A stretch of DNA of 64,000 nucleotides. It comes from Chthoniobacter flavus Ellin428. GTDB taxonomy: Bacteria; Verrucomicrobiota; Verrucomicrobiia; Chthoniobacterales; Chthoniobacteraceae. The stretch covers positions 493,995 through 557,994 of the forward strand of contig NZ_ABVL01000003.1 of the NCBI RefSeq assembly GCF_000173075.1, read 5' to 3'. The notes below the pieces were generated by a model. It did no database searches and was not told the origin of the DNA. It saw only the letters and a list, made by a program, of their open reading frames with translations. Shown here one piece after another: positions 17,776-29,523 of the stretch (positions are counted from its first letter, which is position 1; each line of letters starts with the position of its first letter). The position numbers and the translations under genes are program-made.

Positions 17776-18738
17776 CTAGTTCACCAGCACGATCTTCCCC
17801 GAAGCTCCCGGAGCCATCACGGTCTTGTGCGCTTCGGCTGCATCCGCGAGCGGAAACTCGCGGGCGATGATCGGGTGGAGCTTGCCTTCCTTCAGCCCCG
17901 AGACGATGGCCAGATGCGCTTCGGTGAGCACCGGTGCGGGTGTGCCGAAAACCATCACGCCGCGAACATCGGCGTTGCGCGCCATGAGGTCGCGCGGATT
18001 GATTTCCACCGGTCCACGGCTGCCGACGATGACTACGCGGCCGTTGTTGGCCAGCATGGGAAGGTCTTTGCCCAGATTGACGCTGGCCAGCATCTCCAGG
18101 ATGAAATCCACCCCGCGCCCGTCGGTCGTATCGAGGATGCGTTCCGGATAGTCCTTCGAATGATGGTCGAAAACCGCGTAGGCGCCTTGATCGAGCAGTA
18201 GCAAACGTCCTTCGTCGGTGCCACCGGTGGCCAGCACACGCGCTCCCACGGTTTGCGCGAGTTGCACAGCGGCGAGACCGACTCCGCCTGTGGCGCCGTG
18301 GATGAGGATGATCTCGCCCGAGCGCAGATGGCCACGATGAAACAGGGCGACGTGGGCCGTCGTGTAGGGCACGCCGAGCGCCGCGCCTTGGGTAAAGGAG
18401 ACGTTGTCGGGCAGGGGATGAAGATGGACGGGTTCGCAGAGGGCCTGCTCGGCGTAAGTGCCAGTGACCGAACCGGCGAGATAAACACGATCGCCCACTT
18501 TCCAGCCGGTAACGCCGCTGCCGAGCGCGGCGATCGTGCCTGCGCCATCGGTACCCGGAGTATAGGGCGGCGGCGGCAGCTTGGCATACTTGCCGGAGCG
18601 GATGTAGGTTTCGACCGGGTTGATGCCGATCGCCTGGATGCGGACGAGGATCTGGCCGGCGGCGGGAGTGAGATCGGGGACGGTGGCGACCTGGAGGACA
18701 TCAGGCTCGCCGAATTGCTGGACGCGGATGGCTTTCAT
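17776..18738 (-). CDS. NADPH:quinone reductase / zinc-less alcohol dehydrogenase family
   Basis: 320 residues with the medium-chain dehydrogenase fold. The N-terminal catalytic domain begins MKAIRVQQFGEPDVL, followed by PGTDGAGTIAALGSGV. The Rossmann segment is HGATGGVGLAAVQLAQ near 147, and the C-terminus is AEAHKTVMAPGASGKIVL. No zinc-ligand cysteine cluster is visible, which fits quinone oxidoreductases (Qor type) that use NADPH. The neighbours at 18878 and 16408 are not obviously related. Confidence 0.93.
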   Translation of the reverse strand: MKAIRVQQFGEPDVLQVATVPDLTPAAGQILVRIQAIGINPVETYIRSGKYAKLPPPPYTPGTDGAGTIAALGSGVTGWKVGDRVYLAGSVTGTYAEQALCEPVHLHPLPDNVSFTQGAALGVPYTTAHVALFHRGHLRSGEIILIHGATGGVGLAAVQLAQTVGARVLATGGTDEGRLLLLDQGAYAVFDHHSKDYPERILDTTDGRGVDFILEMLASVNLGKDLPMLANNGRVVIVGSRGPVEINPRDLMARNADVRGVMVFGTPAPVLTEAHLAIVSGLKEGKLHPIIAREFPLADAAEAHKTVMAPGASGKIVLVN

Positions 18739-18877
18739 GAACGCGGAGGAGGTTCGCTGTTAGCGGATGTTTGCGGAAGAAGGAAGTCCGAGTTCTTTCG
18801 CGAGGGGGCGGAAGGCTGCGCGTAAGCGGCGAGGAACTTTTGACATTCGGCCCCGGCTGGACAATTCATTGCACCCT

Positions 18878-19273
18878 GTGAGTTCTGAATCCATCGACCC
18901 ATCTCCGCGCGGCGTAGAGTTTGCGGATGTCATCGACGTCATCGCCGAGGACGCGAATACCGGCGAAGTCACGCTGATCATGCTGGAGCCGCGTCCTTGG
19001 GACGGATCGGAGGTGCGCCTCTTTCAGCTCCAGGAGAAGATCAACGCGTATCTCTCCTTCGCGCTCGATGGCGAGATGGCCGAGTCGTTTCCGCAATTCG
19101 ACGGAAAGAAGATCCGCGTCCAGCTCGATTGCGTGGGCATGCCACCGAACGACGTCGTCGGCTTCCTGAGCATGGTGCGCGACCAGATTGCGTTTCAAGG
19201 CATCAATCTGGAAGTGCGGGTGATGGGCGAAGGCGGTTGCGGTCCGGGCTGCGGCTGCCACGAAGGCCATTGA
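18878..19273 (+). CDS. DUF6572-like protein with a Cys/His-rich tail
   Basis: 131 residues from the GTG at 18878; the longer frame from 18767 adds a basic extension and is less likely because it overlaps the start of the divergent oxidoreductase region. The body is a compact alpha/beta domain with VIDVIAEDANTGEVTLIM, PWDGSEVRLFQLQEKINAYL and QLDCVGMPPNDVVGFL, which I associate with DUF6572-type proteins. The C-terminal tail GEGGCGPGCGCHEGH has three cysteines and two histidines, suggesting a metal site. Function unknown. Confidence 0.8.
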   Translation: MSSESIDPSPRGVEFADVIDVIAEDANTGEVTLIMLEPRPWDGSEVRLFQLQEKINAYLSFALDGEMAESFPQFDGKKIRVQLDCVGMPPNDVVGFLSMVRDQIAFQGINLEVRVMGEGGCGPGCGCHEGH

Positions 19274-19295
19274 CCGGCTTGGGAAAAGCCGCAGT

Positions 19296-19386
19296 TCTTA
19301 ATCTTACTCTTAATCGTAATCTTACTCTTCCGCCGTCCGCTGGCCGAGGGGATTAAGATTAAGATTACGATTAAGATTAAGAGTTA
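19296..19386. repeat. Word-repeat hairpin, TTAATC family (copy 4)
   Basis: Left arm 19296-19329 (CTTAATCTTACTCTTAATC-like words) and right arm 19350-19386 (GATTAAGATTAAG words) surround a GC-rich loop of 20 bases. It sits between convergent genes ending at 19273 and 19494. Confidence 0.85.
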
Positions 19387-19493
19387 AAATAGAACTGCCG
19401 GGGAAGCATGGCCTCCCCGGCAGGTACCCTCCATACGGAATCTTTCTTCGGCTTCTGCGCGGGTTAAACAGAAGCGATGGCGAATCGAGCGGC

Positions 19494-20885
19494 TTAGGCT
19501 TTGTCCTGAGGCTGGTATTCGTACTTCTTGACGATGCCCGGCTCCGGCACAGGATACTTGCCGTCCTTGTCGCACTTGACCGGCGGCGGTCCGTCCATCG
19601 TGAACTTGTCCGCGTCGGGCGCGAAGGCGTGGTCGCAGTTGAGGAAGTCGTCCCAGGTGATCTCCTGCGCGGTGTGGCCGGCCATACGGCCCATGCCCGT
19701 CGCCACGCTGGCGTCGACGCCGCGCTTCACTTCATGGTGCGGTTGGTCGGTGCGGATGGCGCTGACCAGCGCATCCCATTCGTTCTGGTAAGGATTCGTC
19801 GTGTCCGTGCTCTGCCAGATCTGGTTGGCGCGGCTCGGGTTCTGGCCCTTGTAGGTGCTGGAAGGCGTGCCGATGTCGCCATTCTTGGAGACGATCGCCA
19901 GGCCCTTGCTGCCGTGCAGATAGCTGGAATAGAGGGGCAGCGCGCCGACCATGCAGCGGCCGTCCATGTAGAACTTGCTGCCGTCCTCGAAGGTGTATTC
20001 CACCGAGTAGCTGTCGAAGTTCTGGTCGACGTAATTATAGCGATAGTGACGTCCACCCACCGTCTGCGCCTTGATCGGCCACGCATTCTTCATCCAGCAG
20101 AGATGATCGATGTGATGGATGTAGAAGTCGGCGAAGCAACCGCCGCTCGCCCAGAGGAAGCTGTGGAAGCGGCTGATCTGCCAAAGCAGTTCGGTCGGCG
20201 CCGACTTGTCGGTCAGGCCGGGCCACTTTTCCGAAAACGCGGAAGCCAGCGGGCCGGACATGCGATAGCCGCGCATGTTGATGATCTCGCCGATTTCGCC
20301 ATCCTGCACGCGCTTGTGCAATTCCTGCATCGGCTTGCTGTGGCGGGACATGAGACCGACGCCGACTTTCATGCCTTTCTTTTCCGATTCCTCGGCCATG
20401 GCATACATCTTCTTCGCGCTCGCACCATCGGCGATGAGCGGCTTTTCCATGAAGACGTTCAGCCCCTTGTCGATGGCATAACGGAAGTGCACCCAGCGGA
20501 ACGCGAGGGGGGTGGTGAAGATGGCGATGTCGCCTTTCTTCAGCGAATCCATCGCGTGCTTGTAACCATCGAAGCCGATGAACTTGCGGTCATCCGGCAC
20601 GTCGACTTTGTCTTCGTGCTGGGTCTTGAGCGACTTGTAGCTCTTATCGAGCCTTTCCTGATACACGTCGGCCATGGCCACGAGCTTGACCGGCGGCCCG
20701 GTGACCGACATGGCGTTGTGCGCCGCACCGGTGCCGCGGCCACCGCAACCGATGAGCGCGACTTGCAGCGTGTCGTCGCTGGCGCCGTGGACGAAGGGGA
20801 CGCTGACGCCGGCGAGTGCGGAGGCAGCGGCGGTGGTTTTGAGGAATTGACGCCGAGTGGGCGTGTGTATGAGGGGGTCGTTCAT
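19494..20885 (-). CDS. Tat-exported Gfo/Idh/MocA-family oxidoreductase
   Basis: 463 residues. The N-terminus has a Tat signal (RRQFLKTTAAASALAGV) ending near residue 34. The Rossmann NAD-binding motif is VALIGCGGRGTGA, followed by the family EKP motif (VFMEKPLIADG) and the substrate-domain segment RYNYVDQNFDSYSVEY. Members oxidise or dehydrate sugars or inositol using NAD(P); the exported form in this phylum is thought to carry its cofactor through the Tat system. It diverges from the esterase at 21023, with a 137-base shared intergenic region likely holding both promoters. Confidence 0.93.
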   Translation of the reverse strand: MNDPLIHTPTRRQFLKTTAAASALAGVSVPFVHGASDDTLQVALIGCGGRGTGAAHNAMSVTGPPVKLVAMADVYQERLDKSYKSLKTQHEDKVDVPDDRKFIGFDGYKHAMDSLKKGDIAIFTTPLAFRWVHFRYAIDKGLNVFMEKPLIADGASAKKMYAMAEESEKKGMKVGVGLMSRHSKPMQELHKRVQDGEIGEIINMRGYRMSGPLASAFSEKWPGLTDKSAPTELLWQISRFHSFLWASGGCFADFYIHHIDHLCWMKNAWPIKAQTVGGRHYRYNYVDQNFDSYSVEYTFEDGSKFYMDGRCMVGALPLYSSYLHGSKGLAIVSKNGDIGTPSSTYKGQNPSRANQIWQSTDTTNPYQNEWDALVSAIRTDQPHHEVKRGVDASVATGMGRMAGHTAQEITWDDFLNCDHAFAPDADKFTMDGPPPVKCDKDGKYPVPEPGIVKKYEYQPQDKA

Positions 20886-21022
20886 GGTGAGAGTGCTAAC
20901 GGTGCGCGGTGCGCGGATGTTCTGTCAATGCTTCAAAGAGCCGGAACCTTAGACGTACTTGCGTAAGGTTTTTGCACTTGCCGCCCTTGCACTGCCGGCG
21001 AAAAAGCGAAAGCATCCGCGAC

Positions 21023-21907
21023 ATGATTTCTCCCCGCGTTCTCTCGTTGCTGTGTGTCTTCGTCGTCGGTTCGGTGGTCGCCGCCGAGCATCCCACGGAA
21101 CCGATGCGCCTCTGGGCGGGGAAAGCGCCCGACGCACTCGGCGACGCGCCGAAGGATATTCCGACGCTCACGCCGTACTGGCCGGCCGACGACCAGGCGA
21201 GTGGAGCGGCTTTCATCGTTTGCCCCGGCGGCGGCTATCGCAATCTCGCCGCGCACGAAGGCGAGCCTTTTGCCAAATGGCTGAACTCGCTGGGCATCGC
21301 CGCCTTCGTGCTGAAGTATCGCCTCACGACCGATGGCTATTTCGTGCCGACCACGTTGCTCGATGCGGCCCGCGCACTGCGCACGGTGCGCGCGCACGCC
21401 ACGGAGTGGGGCATCGATCCGAAACGCATCGGCATGATCGGCTCCAGTGCGGGTGGCCATCTCACGGCCACGCTCATCACGCAATTCGACAACGGCAAAC
21501 CGGATGATGCGGACCCTGTCGAGCGCGTGAGCTCGCGGCCCGATCTCGCGGTGCTGTGCTACGGCTTCATTCTTTTCGATCAGCCGAATCCGGAACGTGA
21601 AGCGCGTTTCCTCGGCGCGCATGCCACACCGGAGTTGAAGAACCTGCTCTCGCCGCGGCTCAACGTGCGGAAGGACACGCCGACGACATTCATCTGGCAG
21701 ACGGTCGAGGACGAAAAGGTCCCGGTCGACAATGCCTTCGCCTTCGCCGACGCCATGCGCGAGAAGGGTGTGCCGTTCGATTTACACCTCTATCAAAAGG
21801 GCAAGCATGGCATCGGCCTCGGCTTCAAGACATTCGATCCCGAGAAGCTGCACCCGTGGACGCGCGACTGCGCGTTCTGGCTGAAGGAGCACGGGTTTAT
21901 GAAGTGA
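21023..21907 (+). CDS. Secreted alpha/beta hydrolase, acetyl-xylan-esterase-like
   Basis: 294 residues from the ATG at 21023, chosen because the signal peptide (SPRVLSLLCVFVVGSVVAA) starts there; the frame is open upstream but without a better start. The oxyanion motif CPGGGYRNLAAHEGEP, the nucleophile GSSAGGH near 144-150 and a late EDEKVPVDNAFAFAD and GKHGIGLG give the Ser, Asp and His of an alpha/beta hydrolase. BD-FAE and AXE1-like esterases have this layout, suggesting removal of acetyl or feruloyl groups from hemicellulose. Confidence 0.92.
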   Translation: MISPRVLSLLCVFVVGSVVAAEHPTEPMRLWAGKAPDALGDAPKDIPTLTPYWPADDQASGAAFIVCPGGGYRNLAAHEGEPFAKWLNSLGIAAFVLKYRLTTDGYFVPTTLLDAARALRTVRAHATEWGIDPKRIGMIGSSAGGHLTATLITQFDNGKPDDADPVERVSSRPDLAVLCYGFILFDQPNPEREARFLGAHATPELKNLLSPRLNVRKDTPTTFIWQTVEDEKVPVDNAFAFADAMREKGVPFDLHLYQKGKHGIGLGFKTFDPEKLHPWTRDCAFWLKEHGFMK

Positions 21908-21960
21908 GGTTCACACCCGCATTGCTCGCCTGAACCGACATTCGAGCTGGAGGCAGGGCG

Positions 21961-22041
21961 CATCGCGGAGCGATGCCAGGCCTGTAGCCGTGGACTTTAG
22001 TCCACGGTAGCCTCATCAGAGCGGCCCGTCGCGGAGCGACG
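21961..22041. repeat. REP-like palindrome cluster B
   Basis: The palindrome CATCGCGGAGCGATG (21961-21975) is followed by the 27-base GTAGCCGTGGAC unit (21981-22007) and CGTCGCGGAGCGACG (22027-22041). These units also occur at 17562-17715. They lie between the convergent esterase and membrane-enzyme genes. Confidence 0.85.
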
Positions 22042-22060
22042 CCTGCCTCTTATTCCAACG

Positions 22061-23323
22061 CTATTTCAGAATCCGCACCGCGCGGAGCATGTATTCCGGA
22101 ATAGGATCGTAAAGATTCTGGCCGAGGGCATTTTCCCGAAAGATGACGTTGTACTGGCGAAAGGTCATCAGGCAGACCACTCCGGTCAACGCCGCCGCCC
22201 ACACCACGGGATGCCGCCGCCGCGTGGTCAGCGATGAGATTGCCATGACAGCAAAGAGCGCGAGGGGAAAGTCCCACATCGCGGTGTAGCGCAGGTTCAT
22301 CCCATACTGCACGTTACCCATGATGAGGTAAGTGGTGACGAGGAAGAGCAGCCAGTATCTCCCCACCGAGCCTTTGGGCTGGCCGCGGAAGATGCCGCAC
22401 AGCGCCAGGAGAAAGACGAGCGGGCTGAGGAGGACCAGCTCGATGAGATAGCGGTTCCAAGGACCGTCGCCGGTTTTGACAGCGTAGGGGATTTGCGGTG
22501 AACGCTCGATGTAGATTCGGAAAGTCTCGCCCAACACGGAAACGCCGCCGGCGGTAAGGACGAGCACCAGCACCCCGAGCAATCCAGCGCAGGTCAGTGC
22601 GACGAAAACGGGTCGGCGATCGGTCGAGAAACCGAGGCGTTTACCGAGCAGCAGCGCCACGATCAGAAATAGCGCCACGAAAGCGGCGATCTCCTGTTTC
22701 GTGAGGAGCAGTGCCCAGGCGGCGAAGCCCGCGGTAATCGCCCATCCGAGGCGGCGCGGCTGTTGAAAGCATTCCCAAACCGAGACCGCCGTGAGCAGTG
22801 CCCAAAACGCCGCCACGCCATCGATAAAGACAAATTGCGAGAGATGAATCTGCAGCGGTGCACAGATGAGCAACCCGAGGACGGCCAGCGCCATGCGTGG
22901 GGTGACCCAGCGGCGGGCAAAGAAAAACCCCGTCAGCGCAAAGAGAAAGCTCCCCACTGCCGAGACCATCCGCAGCGCTTCGTAGGAATTCCACTTTGTC
23001 AACCGGGTGAGTAACCACGCCGGGACGACGTAGCCCACTCGACTCGGTGGCAGAAAGACGATTTCGGCTTTGCTGGCCTGCTCGACATAGTCATGGAAAA
23101 TGGCGGGATAGGAAGCGATGCCGTGCTCCGCGAGACGGTCGACATAGGCGATATAGACCTGCTCGTCGAAGTTGCTCGGGAAACCCGGATCGCGATGGAG
23201 CGGGAAGCGGAAATACGCGCCGAAGATCGTTAGCAGGACGACTACGGACCAGTAGACGATGGAGCGGGGCATGGGACTGGGAGTTTGAAGGGCGAAAGGC
23301 AATCGAGCTTGGATAGTGTTCAC
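22061..23323 (-). CDS. Polytopic GT39/GT83-like glycosyltransferase
   Basis: 420 residues from a GTG at 23323, or 403 from the ATG at 23272 (MPRSIVYWSVVVLL), which is equally plausible. About ten hydrophobic segments are visible. The first extracytoplasmic loop has FDEQVYIAYVDRLAEHG, with the Asp-Glu pair that GT-C glycosyltransferases use for a lipid-linked sugar. This predicts transfer of a sugar from a polyprenyl-phosphate donor at the outer face of the inner membrane. The acceptor is unknown. Confidence 0.85.
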   Translation of the reverse strand: MNTIQARLPFALQTPSPMPRSIVYWSVVVLLTIFGAYFRFPLHRDPGFPSNFDEQVYIAYVDRLAEHGIASYPAIFHDYVEQASKAEIVFLPPSRVGYVVPAWLLTRLTKWNSYEALRMVSAVGSFLFALTGFFFARRWVTPRMALAVLGLLICAPLQIHLSQFVFIDGVAAFWALLTAVSVWECFQQPRRLGWAITAGFAAWALLLTKQEIAAFVALFLIVALLLGKRLGFSTDRRPVFVALTCAGLLGVLVLVLTAGGVSVLGETFRIYIERSPQIPYAVKTGDGPWNRYLIELVLLSPLVFLLALCGIFRGQPKGSVGRYWLLFLVTTYLIMGNVQYGMNLRYTAMWDFPLALFAVMAISSLTTRRRHPVVWAAALTGVVCLMTFRQYNVIFRENALGQNLYDPIPEYMLRAVRILK

Positions 23324-23350
23324 GAATGGCTAAATGGCGTCGGGGAAGCA

Positions 23351-23541
23351 TCGTCCCGGAGGGACGGCAGAATTTAGCCGGTGGCGAAAGCCACCGGAAT
23401 CTCCCACCAACATACGCGAAGCCCCGGAGGGGTGCGGGACGCGACACTTTTTCATTTCCACCGCCCCTCCGGGGCGAATGATAGGTGTGCGGGTTCCGGC
23501 GGCTTTCGCCACCGGCTAAATTCCGTTGTCCCTTCGGGACA
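23351..23541. repeat. REP-like palindrome cluster C (inverted pair)
   Basis: A left module (23351-23401) of two palindromes is repeated in inverted form at 23496-23541. Between them a GCCCCGGAGGGG palindrome (23420-23431) faces CCCCTCCGGGG at 23464-23474. It lies upstream of the membrane glycosyltransferase and downstream of HicB. Confidence 0.8.
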
Positions 23542-23618
23542 GTATCCGTTCAGCGGATACCCGGGACACATTCGCCGCCTTGCTTCTCCGGGATTCATAG
23601 GTACGACAAAGTGGTTGC

Positions 23619-23822
23619 TCAAGAGACAGCGATCTCGACGATCCTCGCATCTTTGGGCAATCGAAGCGGTGTGGGTTCGAACCACAGCTCCAGTGCCTCG
23701 CGGGCATTGGCGATCGCGTCCACCCCGCTGTCGCCGGTGGATGCGCACCCCGGAATTTCCGGAAAATACGAAGCCCAACGGCCCGTGGTAGCATGCTGTT
23801 CAACTACGAGGCGGAGTTTCAT
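23619..23822 (-). CDS. HicB-like antitoxin, orphan
   Basis: 67 residues from the ATG at 23822. The fold and motifs match HicB N-terminal domains (VEQHATTGRWASYFPEIPGC, then GDSGVDAIANAREALELWF). HicB normally inhibits the HicA ribonuclease. I see no HicA frame next to it on either strand and no DNA-binding tail (the protein ends soon after the domain). It is hemmed in by REP cluster C and a TTAATC hairpin, so it may be a remnant or a stand-alone HicB-family protein. Confidence 0.8.
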   Translation of the reverse strand: MKLRLVVEQHATTGRWASYFPEIPGCASTGDSGVDAIANAREALELWFEPTPLRLPKDARIVEIAVS

Positions 23823-23841
23823 GGGCTGGTTCCGGTCGGAG

Positions 23842-23925
23842 CCTTAATCTTAATCTTACTCTTAATCCTAATCTGTCTCTTTCCGGTTGGGGATTAAGAT
23901 TAAGATTAGGATTAAGATTAAGAAA
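23842..23925. repeat. Word-repeat hairpin, TTAATC family (copy 5)
   Basis: Left arm 23842-23874 (four CTTAATC-type words) and right arm 23889-23925 (five GATTAA words) with a short loop. It lies between the aconitase stop (23934) and the hicB start (23822). Confidence 0.85.
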
Positions 23926-23933
23926 ACCTGGCG

Positions 23934-26786
<2,853 letters not shown>

Positions 26787-26858
26787 GATTAGTCATCCAC
26801 AAAAGCGAATCGCGGCATGGGTCGCAAGAGAATCATATAGGGTGGGGTGGGGTGTTTT

Positions 26859-26896
26859 TAAACGCAGAGACGCGGAGACGCAGAGGTCGCAGAGAT
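26859..26896. repeat. Word repeat, CGCAGAG family (one-sided)
   Basis: Four near copies of the word ACGCAGAG/ACGCGGAG run in one direction only after a short T/A tract. No inverted arm is seen here. The same word recurs at 45292-45390 and, as a full hairpin, at 49096-49325. Confidence 0.75.
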
Positions 26897-26980
26897 TTTG
26901 GAGCGAGCCGATAGCTGTGCATTCTCGAGCTGGAGCTGGGGCGCGAATGGGGTTATCAAAGAGGCTCATTCCCTATCTCT

Positions 26981-27376
26981 ATGGAAATCAAAAGAATTGG
27001 CTCCCAAGCATCCAACCCTGGACCGGCGGATTGGTTTACCGGCACGGTACGGATTGATCCCTTGTTTCAGGCGGCGGCTCCGGGACGTGCGGTCGGAGCA
27101 AGTGTGACCTTTGAGCCGGGCGCGCGGACGGCGTGGCATACCCATCCGCTGGGGCAGACTTTGATCGTGACCTCCGGGTGCGGGCGCGCGCAGCGCTGGG
27201 GCGGACCGATCGAGGAGATCCGCCCCGGGGATGTCGTCTGGTTTGCACCCGGGGAAAAGCACTGGCATGGCGCGGCGGCGACGACGGCGATGACGCATCT
27301 CGCGATCCAGGAGCAGCTCGATGGCAAGGCGGTCGACTGGCTGGAGAAGGTGAGCGACGAGCAGTATCGCGGGTGA
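26981..27376 (+). CDS. Cupin-domain protein
   Basis: 131 residues. A single cupin barrel with the metal-binding motif [14 protein letters not shown] (His50 and His52 region) and the second motif PGEKHWHGA. Similar to small (R)-mandelonitrile lyase-like and quercetinase-like cupins, many of which act on small aromatic or carbonyl compounds; the substrate cannot be read. The ATG at 26981 is preceded by CGCAGAG word repeats. No partner gene adjoins it. Confidence 0.85.
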   Translation: MEIKRIGSQASNPGPADWFTGTVRIDPLFQAAAPGRAVGASVTFEPGARTAWHTHPLGQTLIVTSGCGRAQRWGGPIEEIRPGDVVWFAPGEKHWHGAAATTAMTHLAIQEQLDGKAVDWLEKVSDEQYRG

Positions 27377-27382
27377 AAGGAA

Positions 27383-27493
27383 AGGCAGAACATCCAACAC
27401 CCAACACCCAACACCCAATCACGCAAGCGCACTGCAGTACGCCTCTTCATTGGATGTTGAGTGTTGGACGTTGGATGTTGGGCGTTCTGCCTT
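27383..27493. repeat. Word-repeat hairpin, CCAACA family (copy 1)
   Basis: The element starts with AGGCAGAAC (27383-27391) and ends with GTTCTGCCT (27485-27493), perfect inverted ends. Inside, the left arm repeats CCAACA/CCAACC words and the right arm TTGGATG/TTGGACG words. The loop at 27420-27447 resembles the loop of the copy at 35846-35942. Confidence 0.85.
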
Positions 27494-27549
27494 CCCGCCG
27501 CCCCGTTTGACATTTGCATCTTGCCCAGGACGCGGCATCTTCGCCGCAG

Positions 27550-29466
27550 ATGAATGGTGCCCCCTTTGCGGACAGCGCAGTAGAATACCACGTGCTGCGG
27601 CGTGGACAGATGTTAGGCCCCTTTTCCGAAGAGGAATTGCGGGCGGGGCTGGCCGACGGGCGGTTCGAGGAGACGGATTTTGTCCAGACCGAGGGGCAGA
27701 AGCATTGGCGTCCTCTCAAGCGGGTTTTCGGGGGGCAAGGACACGAGATGAAGGGCGCGCTGGCGCCGGACTGGAATAGTATCCTGAAATGGGCGTGGTG
27801 GCGGTTGCGGTCTCATTTTGATGAGCAGTTGGGCGGGATGGCGATTGTGTGTCTGTCCATCGGGGTGCTGTTTCTCGTGCTTTCCAAATGGCCGTTTGTC
27901 TTTTGGGTGCCGTGCTTTCTCCTCGCGGCGCTGGCCGGCGTGATCCTTTTCCGGCGCGAACGCAAGGTGCCCGCCGTGCTCGTGCTCGTGGGGGTGATTG
28001 CCGTGCCCTGGCTGTTTCTCCATATCGGCGCGAAAGCGGTGGCGGACAAGATTCCCGGCCTCACCTCGAGCGTGGCGATAGAAGAGAGCCCGAGCGACGC
28101 GCCGACGACGATTTCCGCACCTGCGGCAGACCCCGGAGCGGCGAAGGTCGAGCCTGCCGCGGCGCCGGCTTCGCCCAGCCTGCTCGATAAAGCGACGGGC
28201 CTCGCCAGCTCGGTCGTGACTCTTTTCAACCGGGTGAAGGCGCCGGCTCCCGATTCGTCGAATTCATCGCCCGCATCGGCCTCGCTTCCAACTGAGCCGC
28301 AACCCGCGCTGGCGCCGCCGCCGATTGCCTCCATTCCACAGGATCTGACCCCGCTGGCTCCGCCGAAAGCCCAGCCGCCGATCCCCGGCTTGCCGCCAGT
28401 CGGGCCGACGAAATTGGCGGCGCCGTCATTGGCGCCTTCCGCCGCGCCGGCGGGAAACAAGGAAGAGCCGCCCGCCTTCGTGCCGCAGAATGATGCCCTG
28501 GTCATCATCAAAGGGAGCAATGGTTCGGGCAGCGGTTTCCTGTGCCGTCTGGGCGATAAGGCGTGGCTGTTTTCCAATATTCACGTGATCTCCGAAGTGC
28601 GGCAGCCCGTGATCACGCGGCTCGATGGCGTCTCGATCACCCCGGGGACGGCGGAATTGGCTGTGGGCCGGGACATCGCGCGCCTGGCGCTGACCCAGCC
28701 GCCGCGGCATGTGCTGGAGGCGACGACGGATTTCGATAACGACGTGCACATCGACGATGATGTGATCGTGCTCGGCAACAAGGGTGGGGGCGGTGTGGTG
28801 ACCGAGTTGAAGGGCAAGGTCGTGGGCATTGGTCCAGACCGGCTGGAGGTTTCGGCGGAATTCATTCCCGGCAATAGCGGCAGCCCGATTATCCACCTGA
28901 AGACGGGGAAGGTCATCGGCATCGCGACGTATCTTACGAAGCGCTACGAGGAGTTTTCCTTGCATCCGCAGGGCGGCGCGAGTGGCGTCCCGACGAATGG
29001 CAAGGGCGAGGTGGTGGTGCGCCGCTACGGATATCGGATCGACAAGGTGCCGGCGTGGGAGCCAGTGAATTGGGCGGAGATGTACGCGGAGGCCGAACAG
29101 ATGGAGCAGGTCTCGAAATTGACCGAGGATATCTTCGATTTTCTGTCCGCGTTGCGGAATAAGAAGGAGCCGAATTTTGCCACGGATACGCTGCGCCGGC
29201 CGGCGGCGGATTGGATGAGCCGGGTGCGCGAGGGGCACCCGAGCGAATCCGATCGGCGCACGGCGACGCAGGGCTTTCTCAATTCGCTGCGGTTCATGGT
29301 GCGGATCGATGTGGCGAATCTCGATGGCCGCATGCGCTACACGTATTTTCGCAACAAGCTCAGCGACGAGACGAAGGTGCGCGATCAACTCTACCAGGCG
29401 TTCAATACCGAATTTGCCGACATCAGCGCTCCGGAATCGCGCCATAGCATGAGCCACAAACGGTGA
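27550..29466 (+). CDS. Membrane GYF-domain trypsin-like protease (first of tandem pair)
   Basis: 638 residues from the ATG at 27550. The N-terminal 60 residues are a GYF_2/DUF4339 domain ([20 protein letters not shown]). Three hydrophobic segments follow around 105-165, then a Pro/Ala-rich linker to about 300. The C-terminal serine protease domain has the triad: His in WLFSNIHV, Asp in GRDIARL and Ser in [11 protein letters not shown]. About 200 residues after it are helical and unassigned. The protein probably sits in the inner membrane with the protease outside. A paralogue with the same order follows 57 bases later. Confidence 0.85.
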   Translation: MNGAPFADSAVEYHVLRRGQMLGPFSEEELRAGLADGRFEETDFVQTEGQKHWRPLKRVFGGQGHEMKGALAPDWNSILKWAWWRLRSHFDEQLGGMAIVCLSIGVLFLVLSKWPFVFWVPCFLLAALAGVILFRRERKVPAVLVLVGVIAVPWLFLHIGAKAVADKIPGLTSSVAIEESPSDAPTTISAPAADPGAAKVEPAAAPASPSLLDKATGLASSVVTLFNRVKAPAPDSSNSSPASASLPTEPQPALAPPPIASIPQDLTPLAPPKAQPPIPGLPPVGPTKLAAPSLAPSAAPAGNKEEPPAFVPQNDALVIIKGSNGSGSGFLCRLGDKAWLFSNIHVISEVRQPVITRLDGVSITPGTAELAVGRDIARLALTQPPRHVLEATTDFDNDVHIDDDVIVLGNKGGGGVVTELKGKVVGIGPDRLEVSAEFIPGNSGSPIIHLKTGKVIGIATYLTKRYEEFSLHPQGGASGVPTNGKGEVVVRRYGYRIDKVPAWEPVNWAEMYAEAEQMEQVSKLTEDIFDFLSALRNKKEPNFATDTLRRPAADWMSRVREGHPSESDRRTATQGFLNSLRFMVRIDVANLDGRMRYTYFRNKLSDETKVRDQLYQAFNTEFADISAPESRHSMSHKR

Positions 29467-29523
29467 ACCGTTTTGCCGGTTTGCGATTGGCATCTCGGAA
29501 CTAACGCGTCATTTTCGCCGCCG

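Noticed and set aside
577..23925. TTAATC arrays considered as CRISPR arrays
   Set aside because: The repeated unit is only 6-8 bases with no unique spacers of 25-40 bases, and the second half is inverted, so this is a hairpin and not CRISPR. No cas genes are present.
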